Shown piece by piece: positions 1-5,458 of a stretch of 5,458 nt of DNA. The translations under genes were made by a program, and so were the position numbers. A model generated the notes under the pieces. That model searched no databases, was not told the origin of the DNA, and saw only the letters and a list, made by a program, of their open reading frames with translations. Source of the DNA: an uncultured Anaerolineaceae bacterium (GTDB lineage Bacteria; Chloroflexota; Anaerolineae; Anaerolineales; Anaerolineaceae); the NCBI GenBank assembly GCA_937907495.1, contig CALESS010000451.1:1-5458 (forward strand), in the 5' to 3' direction. The stretch's first letter is position 1. Each line of letters opens with the position of its first letter.

Positions 1-651
1 ATTATTACCGCCACGGTGATTGGAGCCATAATGGTTGTTCTAATGATCTCATTGATTTCACCGCAAGATTCTGCAATTGCGGGCACACAACCCGCACCCA
101 CTGCCATAATTGCCACCCTGGCGGCTGCTGAAACGCCCCTCAATCACCCCACTTTTGTGGAGCAGCTACCGGCAGGCAGTGACCAACCCGCGGTCCAGGT
201 CAACATTGTGGAGGATGCACCGGCGGCTGTGGATGGCTGCTCGCTCAGCAGCACTTTCCCGCCAGCCATTCAACAATGGTGCAGTTACCTCACCCAATTT
301 TCGGCGGAGTATGGCGTGGAGGCAAATCTGCTGGCTTCCGTGATGCTTCAGGAAAGCGGTGGGAACCCCCAGGCTTATTCCAAATCCGGGGCGGTGGGTT
401 TAATGCAAGTGATGCCCAAGGATGGCCTTGCCGCCAACTTCATGTGTATCAATGGCCCCTGCTTCGCCAGCCGGCCGACCTCGGCAGAGCTATATGACCC
501 GGCCTTTAACATCCAGTACGGGGCGCGCATGCTCTCCGGCCTCATCAGCAAACACGGCAGCCTGCGGGAAGCCCTCAAGGCATACGGCCCCATGGATATG
601 GGCTACCACTATGCCGACCTGGTGCTCACCATTTACGAAAAATATCGTTAA
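1..651 (+). CDS. Exported SLT-family lytic transglycosylase (5' end probably outside window)
   Basis: This is a probable peptidoglycan lytic transglycosylase, cleaving the MurNAc-GlcNAc bond on the outer face of the membrane. Residues are numbered from the GTG at 16. The N-terminus is a hydrophobic segment followed by a low-complexity Ala/Pro/Thr linker (to ~70), then an SLT/lysozyme-like domain (~85-211). The domain has the catalytic-type Glu113 in LQESGGNP, the GLMQVMP motif (128-134), YDPAFNIQYGARML, and an AYGP motif (189-192) where the family usually has AYN.G. Four cysteines (75, 89, 144, 149) could form two disulfides, which fits an extracytoplasmic enzyme. The start is unresolved: GTG at 16 has no ribosome site, and ATG at 31 has GGAG at 22-25 (5-nt spacing). 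The frame is open to base 1, the hydrophobic stretch continues leftwards, and no basic n-region is visible, so the true start probably lies upstream. Family call firm; substrate and role inferred. Confidence 0.85.
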   Translation: MITATVIGAIMVVLMISLISPQDSAIAGTQPAPTAIIATLAAAETPLNHPTFVEQLPAGSDQPAVQVNIVEDAPAAVDGCSLSSTFPPAIQQWCSYLTQFSAEYGVEANLLASVMLQESGGNPQAYSKSGAVGLMQVMPKDGLAANFMCINGPCFASRPTSAELYDPAFNIQYGARMLSGLISKHGSLREALKAYGPMDMGYHYADLVLTIYEKYR

Positions 652-706
652 CCCCTTCACCATCCAGCCAAACGCTCTCGTTACCTCCCACATCCTGCTT
701 CCAGGG

Positions 707-735
707 TTGAGTTTCTTCCGCCAAACAGGTACACT
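707..735 (+). promoter_or_regulatory. Candidate sigma-70-type promoter for the cupredoxin gene
   Basis: TTGAGT (707-712) and TACACT (730-735) are separated by exactly 17 bp. Each matches the TTGACA/TATAAT consensus at four of six positions. The pair lies 47 bp upstream of the cupredoxin ATG, in the only sizeable gap before it (652-782). I see no hairpin terminator after the preceding gene, so read-through from the transglycosylase is also possible. Pattern match only. Confidence 0.4.
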
Positions 736-768
736 TGACCCCATAACCGGGTGGCAAACCATCCGAAT

Positions 769-773
769 GGAGG
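769..773 (+). promoter_or_regulatory. Ribosome binding site of the cupredoxin gene
   Basis: A perfect GGAGG core lies 9 nt before the ATG at 783. It fixes that ATG as the start, and the encoded N-terminus (MKK followed by a hydrophobic run and a lipobox) agrees. Confidence 0.75.
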
Positions 774-782
774 AACGAAACC

Positions 783-1193
783 ATGAAAAAACAAACCCTG
801 TTGATTTTACTCAGCCTGGCAATCGTCACTCTGATCATGGCAGGCTGCAACAGCACCTCAACGCTGCCTGCCACAAACCATAGCCTCACCCTGACGGATT
901 ATGAATTCACCCCTTCCACCCTGACGGTGCCGGCGGGGGAAGAGATCACCCTGAAACTGGTCAACGAGAGCACCGTGAACCACCAGTGGGTGTTGATGTT
1001 CAAACCGGTTGAACTCCCCTTCGATGACGATGATAAAGACAACGTTCTCTTCGCTGCGGAAGTCGAATCTGGCAAATCCATCACCGTCACCTTTACGGCT
1101 CCCCTGGCAGCGGGAGAATACCAGTTTGTGTGCACCAACCCGGGTCACCTGGAGGCAGGTATGGCGGGCAAACTGGTGGTGGTGCAGCCATAA
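783..1193 (+). CDS. Lipoprotein cupredoxin (type 1 blue-copper protein, auracyanin/plastocyanin-like)
   Basis: This is a 136-residue membrane-anchored copper protein, probably a one-electron carrier on the outer face of the membrane. Residues 1-22 form a lipoprotein signal: MKK, a hydrophobic core, then the lipobox MAGC with the lipidated Cys at 22. After a short Ser/Thr linker, a single cupredoxin beta-sandwich covers ~33-136. All expected type 1 copper ligands are visible: His67 (in VNHQW), Cys117, His122 and Met127. The C-x4-H-x4-M spacing is the one I recall for auracyanin and rusticyanin. An acidic stretch (DDDD, 81-84) lies in the loop between the first His and the C-terminal ligand loop and could be a partner-docking surface. 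The start is supported by the ribosome site and signal peptide. It has its own candidate promoter and ends at a strong terminator, so it may be monocistronic. The redox partner is not in the window. A copper-storage or assembly role cannot be excluded. Confidence 0.88.
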   Translation: MKKQTLLILLSLAIVTLIMAGCNSTSTLPATNHSLTLTDYEFTPSTLTVPAGEEITLKLVNESTVNHQWVLMFKPVELPFDDDDKDNVLFAAEVESGKSITVTFTAPLAAGEYQFVCTNPGHLEAGMAGKLVVVQP

Positions 1194-1217
1194 TTGAGGA
1201 GCGATGAAATTTCCATC

Positions 1218-1259
1218 TACCGGTTTGAAGTAGATTGAGGAATTTTCTCAAACCCGGTA
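1218..1259. repeat. Imperfect inverted repeat after the cupredoxin gene
   Basis: The arms TACCGGTTTGA (1218-1228) and TCAAACCCGGTA (1248-1259) are complementary apart from one extra C in the right arm. The loop is 19 nt. A second, overlapping hairpin (TTGAG 1235-1239 with CTCAA 1247-1251) would compete with it. No T-run follows, so it is not a classical terminator. It could be an mRNA 3'-end stabiliser or a protein site. It lies in the 133-bp gap between the convergent genes. Confidence 0.5.
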
Positions 1260-1281
1260 TACCGAAAAATCCAGATCACAA

Positions 1282-1314
1282 AAAAACAGCTTCGGCTTGG
1301 CCGAAGCTGTTTTT
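1282..1314. terminator. Bidirectional intrinsic terminator between convergent genes
   Basis: A perfect inverted repeat has a GC-rich core CAGCTTCGG (1287-1295) pairing with CCGAAGCTG (1301-1309) around a 5-nt loop (CTTGG). Five A's precede the left arm and five T's follow the right arm, and these also pair. Read on the plus strand it gives a stem followed by T's for the cupredoxin transcript. Read on the minus strand the A-tract becomes the U-tract for the tubulin-like gene, which stops only 12 bp away at 1327. Confidence 0.92.
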
Positions 1315-1326
1315 CGTCTGTTTCTC

Positions 1327-4191
1327 CTAGCCCTTCAGGACCGCCGCAACGAACGCTTCCACCCGCTTGCGCTGCCAATCTGGGATGGTAATTGTTTCAT
1401 CCCTCAGGTAATTCTCAAACTGCTCGGCGATCACGGAGGCGGTCGCCTCACTTACCGTTTGTTGGAGTTCCCGGGTCATTTCCTTGAGGAATTCAACATC
1501 CAGCCCCAGCAAGATTTGTGAAGAGACCGGCGATTTGGTCAATTTTTTCGAGCGTTTCTTCAAAGTCACCTGGTAGGTCCCATTGGCATCTTTTTGCACC
1601 ATCCCCAGTGCTTCGCCCAGGGAGAATGCAACCGCTGCCTCGTAGGTCTCGTCCTTTGAAGAGGTATCCATCAAATCCCGCACCATGGCGGCATCATCAT
1701 CCAGGTGGATGGGCGGCAAATCTCCCAGGATCCAATTCAGATAGTGCTGTTGGAACTGGGCCATGCGGTTGAGCGAGAACAAGGGCAGCCCCCGGCGTAC
1801 CGTCATCACGAAGACACCATGCAATTCATTAAGTGCCTGGACTTTGATTTCCGGTTCAATGCCCTTAAAACGGGGAACTAACCGGCTGGTATCGGGCTGA
1901 TGCAAAGCCAGGTAAGTTTCCGCCAGGGGTGGCGAATCCTGCCCCAGCGGCCAGGTATCATATAACCAGAGCGGAAATGCCAGGTCGCGCAATACGCGGA
2001 TGCGGATCTCAGCCTTGGAGACCTCGGTGAATTGCTCCCAGAAGATTTCCTCGGCGGTCAACTTTTGCAGGGGTTCAAATTGCTGACGGCCAAATTCGAT
2101 GATCTGCATGGCAATCATGCCAGGGTCTTTCTTGCGCCAGGCATCCGGTGTACCAATAACCTTCAACAAATTTGTCAGGCGCGCTTCTGCCCCTCCCACC
2201 CCCAGGTGACGGTGGTAAATGTTTTCAATGATTTCATTGCTTAAGACAGATTTTTGCAGCGGAAAACCCAGGTCACCGATCATGTGCTCGGTGGAAAGAT
2301 TGCTCACCATGCCGCGTGCCAGGGCGTGCATCTGGTCGCCAAAGGCCCGCAACTCGCGGTTTTGGGTGTTGGCTTCCTGCACCAGGTCCGGGTACAAGGT
2401 GGAGGCTTCGTGGATCAGCATGAGGGCGATTTCATTGCGCCAGCTCGATTTCAATTCTTCCACAAAGTTGTTGCGGGCGTCATTGACCGCCGAAACGGTT
2501 TGCTGGATGGCATAGAAGCCCCCCAGCACCGTGATCAACACCACCCCAACAAAGTAAATCAGGGTCACGGAGGATTCCCCGGCGGCAGGCCATAACCACA
2601 GGCCAGCCATCACCAGCAAGAGTACCAGCCCCAGGACGCTAATTCCCAACGGCAGCATCCCGGGGATACCTTTCACCGCATTTTCCAAGGTCAGGCCATA
2701 ATTATTAAGTTTCTGGTTTTGCAGCCCCTTCTTTGCCTGGACGGCTGCTTCACGCCTTTTGAGGGCTTCTGTGAACCGGTTGAATTCGATCTGCAACTGG
2801 TCCGTGAATTGGGTAGCCAATGACAGCCCGCCAGCCGGGAAAGAGCGCATAATTTCATTGATTTCGTTGCGCAGGCTCTCGCGGAACTCCTGCAGAACCT
2901 GGCGGCCATTTTTCTGCACCTGCACCCCCAACGAGGGCAGCCGGCCTTTGATCGCCTGCAGAGTCGCCTTGAAGCGTTCCAAAATTTGTTCGTGGGGCAC
3001 ATGCTGCAAGCGTTGCAATTGCTCCTGGACGCCTTCTTCGCGTTCCATCTCCTTGCCCGTTTTGCCAACCCCCAGTCGTTTGCGGCGCAGATCATCCGGC
3101 TTGAGCTGTTTCTCGTTATAGAAAGTTACCAAACGGTCCTGGACTTTATTGAAGGTTTCTGCCCGCAGTACCTGGCCCTGGAGAATATCCGCCCCCAGTT
3201 GATTGGCGCACCATTCAATTAAATCATCCACCGGCAGCAGGAAGGAAGCCATGCCCAGGCTGGAAAAAACAGCCGGTTGGCTTTGAATATGCTGAACCAG
3301 ACCCTGTCCCGATATAAACTGATCAATATATCCCTTGAGGGGCGAAAGCAGCACGCGGAACAGCCATTCTGCCGAAAGATCAATCGTCTCTTGCATATTG
3401 CGCAGGCGGGCCTGTTTTTCGGTGTTCATCTCCAACAGGTAGCAGCCATGGTTAAACGGGGCATTGGAGAAGGTATCTTGCAAGCTGCGGAAATGGGTGC
3501 TGTAGCTTTGGTTTTCCATGGCCTGGTTGATTTCCTTCAACGTGGCATAGGCAATGGCTTCCCCGTTCTCATCCTGCGGGACGGTGGGCGGCATAAAACA
3601 AAGGGCGGTGCTGGCAATTTGCGAACCCGACCGCCGGTAAATATGTTGCAGCATGTAGGTAATATCCAATAACAGGGCACTGCCCGTAACCTCTCCCAGG
3701 CCCCCCACAACAATCATGGTGGCCTCGTTGCGGTCAGAAAGCACATCGAACCCCTGATCAGCCATGGTGGTTGCCACATCCACACCACCCAAGAGGTTAA
3801 AGTGATGGCTGAGGAAATCTACCACGTTGCGGTAATTGAGATGCAGCGCCAGCTTGACCGCCGCTCGCGTTACCCACCATTCCTCTCCAGAACCGGTTAA
3901 CTCATCCGGCAGCCAGGGATACATCTTGTGATATTGGGCGGGGGATGGGGCCAGGTCCACCATCGGGATTTCGATGTGTTCCGTTGGACTGAGGTTGGTA
4001 TCCTGGACTTCTTCAGCGGCTGCACCGCTGGTGAAGTCCTCCTGGGGCCGCAGCACGTCAATGGCCATTAACTTGATGGAGGGCAGGCCTTCCTCTCCGT
4101 AATCCCGGGTAATCCGCAGCTTCATTTGCTCAATAAATTGGCGGCCGATCGGGCCCACCCCGACGATCATCGTCTGTTGAACGTTAATCAT
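1327..4191 (-). CDS. Membrane-anchored bacterial tubulin-like (Tubulin_2 type) protein
   Basis: This 954-residue protein has no close counterpart I can name. The N-terminus (~5-330) resembles the FtsZ/tubulin fold. It has a glycine-rich loop after a first beta strand (IVGVGPIGRQF, 9-19), a predicted acidic strand end (LMAIDV, 41-46) and the signature-like loop VVGGLGEVTGSALLLD (161-176) in the T4 G-box position. In FtsZ that loop reads GGGTGTG; here it reads GEVTGSA (166-172), so GTP binding or hydrolysis may be altered. Residues ~340-500 are charged, helical and probably coiled coil. Two hydrophobic helices (~510-535 and ~541-562) joined by a short loop form a membrane hairpin, leaving both flanks on the same side, presumably the cytoplasm. 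Residues ~585-954 are an uncharacterised helical/mixed region shared with the upstream gene. The ATG at 4191 has an excellent ribosome site and leads straight into the first beta strand. The fold call is good; the function is unknown. Polymer-forming or membrane-remodelling roles are inference from FtsZ-like relatives. Confidence 0.72.
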   Translation of the reverse strand: MINVQQTMIVGVGPIGRQFIEQMKLRITRDYGEEGLPSIKLMAIDVLRPQEDFTSGAAAEEVQDTNLSPTEHIEIPMVDLAPSPAQYHKMYPWLPDELTGSGEEWWVTRAAVKLALHLNYRNVVDFLSHHFNLLGGVDVATTMADQGFDVLSDRNEATMIVVGGLGEVTGSALLLDITYMLQHIYRRSGSQIASTALCFMPPTVPQDENGEAIAYATLKEINQAMENQSYSTHFRSLQDTFSNAPFNHGCYLLEMNTEKQARLRNMQETIDLSAEWLFRVLLSPLKGYIDQFISGQGLVQHIQSQPAVFSSLGMASFLLPVDDLIEWCANQLGADILQGQVLRAETFNKVQDRLVTFYNEKQLKPDDLRRKRLGVGKTGKEMEREEGVQEQLQRLQHVPHEQILERFKATLQAIKGRLPSLGVQVQKNGRQVLQEFRESLRNEINEIMRSFPAGGLSLATQFTDQLQIEFNRFTEALKRREAAVQAKKGLQNQKLNNYGLTLENAVKGIPGMLPLGISVLGLVLLLVMAGLWLWPAAGESSVTLIYFVGVVLITVLGGFYAIQQTVSAVNDARNNFVEELKSSWRNEIALMLIHEASTLYPDLVQEANTQNRELRAFGDQMHALARGMVSNLSTEHMIGDLGFPLQKSVLSNEIIENIYHRHLGVGGAEARLTNLLKVIGTPDAWRKKDPGMIAMQIIEFGRQQFEPLQKLTAEEIFWEQFTEVSKAEIRIRVLRDLAFPLWLYDTWPLGQDSPPLAETYLALHQPDTSRLVPRFKGIEPEIKVQALNELHGVFVMTVRRGLPLFSLNRMAQFQQHYLNWILGDLPPIHLDDDAAMVRDLMDTSSKDETYEAAVAFSLGEALGMVQKDANGTYQVTLKKRSKKLTKSPVSSQILLGLDVEFLKEMTRELQQTVSEATASVIAEQFENYLRDETITIPDWQRKRVEAFVAAVLKG

Positions 4192-4200
4192 TCTTCATTC

Positions 4201-4207
4201 CCTCCCC
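4201..4207 (-). promoter_or_regulatory. Ribosome binding site of the 954-aa tubulin-like gene
   Basis: Read on the minus strand, GGGGAGG ends 9 nt before the ATG at 4191. This decides the start. Another ATG at 4197-4195, in a different frame and too close to the site, would give only four codons. Confidence 0.75.
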
Positions 4208-4208
4208 A

Positions 4209-4227
4209 ATTGTTCCCGTTAAACAAT
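4209..4227. repeat. Short inverted repeat just upstream of the ribosome binding site
   Basis: ATTGTT (4209-4214) and AACAAT (4222-4227) are perfect complements around a 7-nt spacer. The right arm, as read on the minus strand, ends one base from the ribosome site of the 954-aa gene. It could be an operator or a weak hairpin affecting translation. AT-rich six-base arms can also arise by chance, so this is a weak call. Confidence 0.3.
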
Positions 4228-4252
4228 CATCCATCCGATTTTGTGTGTAGAA

Positions 4253-4280
4253 GGCAGGCGCTGGAAACCCAACGCCTGCC
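4253..4280. repeat. GC-rich hairpin in the gap between the two tubulin-like genes
   Basis: GGCAGGCG (4253-4260) pairs perfectly with CGCCTGCC (4273-4280) around a 12-nt loop. On the minus strand it begins 17 bp after the upstream gene's stop and ends about 60 bp before the next ATG. The following bases (TTCTACACACAAAA on that strand) are not a T-run, so it is unlikely to be an efficient intrinsic terminator. A more likely role is an RNA-stabilising or attenuating structure within an operon, tuning the ratio of the two proteins. The stem is certain in the sequence; the role is inferred. Confidence 0.6.
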
Positions 4281-4297
4281 GGAATGAAGCGGGGAAA

Positions 4298-5458
4298 TTA
4301 CCCTCGCAGAACCTTCTTGATGTAATTGCGGATGACATCCCGCATACCCATCGCCAGTTCAAAGTTGGCACTGCCTGGTTTGCCAACCGAAAGGTCCTTG
4401 GTCATGCTGCTCCGATCAATATTGACCTTGGGGCCGCCTTTCAGCTCGTAAACATACGGCTCGCCAATAAAGCCTTCCAGCAGGCTGATGGCTGCATCCA
4501 CACCTTCCCGGCTGACCTGTTCTTCCACCAGCGTGGAAACATGGCTGCTCAGATCCTCGTTGTTGCGGAAGGCATTGAGCGAGGCTTCCATACCTTGATC
4601 CAGCCGGATGGGCGGCCGCCCGGTATCCGGGTTGATCACCTGGTAATACACACCGGATTTGAAGATAAAGCCATAAGCGATGCCCAGGGCAAACACTTGC
4701 TTGGCTTTTTCGCCGCCGGGGCGCACTTCCGGGATGACATACAGGGGCTTCATATTGGTACGCAGCACATGGTCGTGCGCCTGCTTGAAATCCCGGTACT
4801 GGGTGAGAGCGAATAACGGCACACCATGTTTGGTTTGCAGCACCGTTATGGTATGGTTGTCAAAGGTCGAGGTCAGCGTGGTCTGCCCATCTTTGGCGGT
4901 GAAGTTGTTGAAAATGGAGCGTTCCTTATCGGGGACGCCAACCACGATGATCAAATCATTTTCCCATTCCTGGCCCAACACACCCGCCTCACGGAACATC
5001 CAGAAGGGCACGGAGCGGTTGATTAAATCCTGCAACCGCTTGATTGGATCCACCAGTTCGCGCTTTTCGACCAGGATATTCTCGATCGAAATCTCGCGGA
5101 TATCGGCGAAGTAGGAGCGGGTATAAGCCAGGATGCGGGAGGCAATGGCCTGCTGATCCATATCCAGCCAGGCATTCATCGGCCCCTGGGATTCCAGCAG
5201 GCCGGCGGCAGGCGCAGAACCCAGCCGCTTGAAGTGATCCGTGTAATACTTCTCAATATCCGCATCCTCGGTGATTTCCATTGCCAGCACAAAATCCGGT
5301 TTGGCTTTGCTGCCGGTATTTTTACTGACAAAGGTATCAAATTGATTCTGGATGAACTGGAGGCGGTCAATGGTGGCCTGCAAACCGGCCCGGCGGTTCT
5401 GAATCACCGTGCTCAGGCTGGCCAGGATGGAGATGGCAATTTCACGTTTCAAGCCCTC
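4298..5458 (-). CDS. C-terminal part of a second tubulin-like family protein (cut by right window edge)
   Basis: The frame is open to the last base (5458). The only visible start is TTG at 5452, which has no room for a visible ribosome site, so this is treated as a 5'-truncated gene. Residues are numbered from that TTG. The visible part begins with a long amphipathic helix (~1-45) and is collinear with residues 585-954 of the downstream 954-aa protein. Matching blocks include REIA (3-6) with NEIA (586-589), IEKYY (66-70) with IENIY (655-659), VPFWMF..LGQ (148-161) with FPLWLY..LGQ (739-751), GVPLFAL (210-216) with GLPLFSL (801-807), FALG (254-257) with FSLG (856-859), and C-terminal KKVLRG with AAVLKG. 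A roughly 30-residue insertion lies in the last quarter. No membrane segment or nucleotide-binding motif is visible here. By analogy the missing part should hold both. It is the same strand and 106 bp upstream of its paralogue, probably one operon. Biochemical function unknown. Confidence 0.75.
   Translation of the reverse strand, partial: EGLKREIAISILASLSTVIQNRRAGLQATIDRLQFIQNQFDTFVSKNTGSKAKPDFVLAMEITEDADIEKYYTDHFKRLGSAPAAGLLESQGPMNAWLDMDQQAIASRILAYTRSYFADIREISIENILVEKRELVDPIKRLQDLINRSVPFWMFREAGVLGQEWENDLIIVVGVPDKERSIFNNFTAKDGQTTLTSTFDNHTITVLQTKHGVPLFALTQYRDFKQAHDHVLRTNMKPLYVIPEVRPGGEKAKQVFALGIAYGFIFKSGVYYQVINPDTGRPPIRLDQGMEASLNAFRNNEDLSSHVSTLVEEQVSREGVDAAISLLEGFIGEPYVYELKGGPKVNIDRSSMTKDLSVGKPGSANFELAMGMRDVIRNYIKKVLRG

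Noticed and set aside
422..883. Plus-strand open frame of 153 codons bridging the transglycosylase and cupredoxin genes
   Set aside because: It overlaps two well-supported genes in another frame and has a biased composition with no domain.
1023..1037. DDDDK sequence in the cupredoxin, identical to the enteropeptidase recognition site
   Set aside because: Natural acidic loop in a folded domain; the match to a protease site or an engineered tag is coincidental.
4186..4197. Tiny upstream open frame (ATG at 4197-4195, four codons) overlapping the start of the 954-aa gene
   Set aside because: Its ATG is only 3 nt from the ribosome site, so efficient initiation is unlikely. Probably chance.
4230..4275. 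Possible minus-strand promoter in the gap between the two large genes (TTGGGT, 17 bp, TACACA)
   Set aside because: The spacing is ideal, but each hexamer matches only three of six consensus bases and the spacer contains one arm of the GC-rich hairpin. Too weak to list.
4241..4816. Plus-strand open frame of 191 codons antisense to the right-hand gene
   Set aside because: It lies almost wholly inside a conserved coding region on the other strand and shows no recognisable domain. It is a by-product of that gene's codon use.
5450..5452. TTG at 5452 as a real start of the right-hand gene
   Set aside because: The frame stays open to the window edge and the alignment to the paralogue begins at residue ~585 of a 954-aa protein. 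A genuine start here is improbable.
1..5458. CRISPR arrays, tRNA or rRNA genes, insertion sequences, attachment sites
   Set aside because: I looked on both strands and saw no regularly spaced repeats, tRNA-like cloverleaf, transposase-like protein or terminal inverted repeats.

Overview
The window is moderately GC-rich bacterial DNA with tightly packed genes. The gene content suggests Chloroflexota, possibly Anaerolineae. Three things point there: a lipoprotein cupredoxin with auracyanin-type ligand spacing, a secreted SLT-fold lytic transglycosylase, and very large membrane-spanning proteins of the bacterial 'tubulin-like' type. This placement is an inference from protein style; there is no rRNA or other marker gene.

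Left part (1-1314, plus strand). An exported lytic transglycosylase comes first, and its true start is probably left of the window. After a 131-bp gap with a plausible sigma-70-type promoter comes a small lipoprotein cupredoxin with a complete type 1 copper site. The cupredoxin is followed by an imperfect inverted repeat and then a strong symmetrical hairpin with A- and T-tracts. That hairpin can terminate transcription from both sides of the convergent junction.

Right part (1327-5458, minus strand). Two large genes are read right to left, separated by 106 bp. The downstream gene (954 aa) is complete. It has an N-terminal FtsZ/tubulin-like nucleotide-binding fold with a degenerate signature loop, a helical middle region, a two-helix membrane hairpin and a long C-terminal region. 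The upstream gene is cut by the right edge. Its visible 386 codons are collinear with residues ~585-954 of its neighbour, so the pair looks like a tandem duplication. This predicts a second membrane hairpin and tubulin-like domain just outside the window.

The most interesting content is this pair of membrane-anchored tubulin-like paralogues. They may form a two-subunit membrane-associated assembly, but nothing in the window shows what it does. The envelope-directed genes on the left are convergently transcribed and need not be functionally linked to it.
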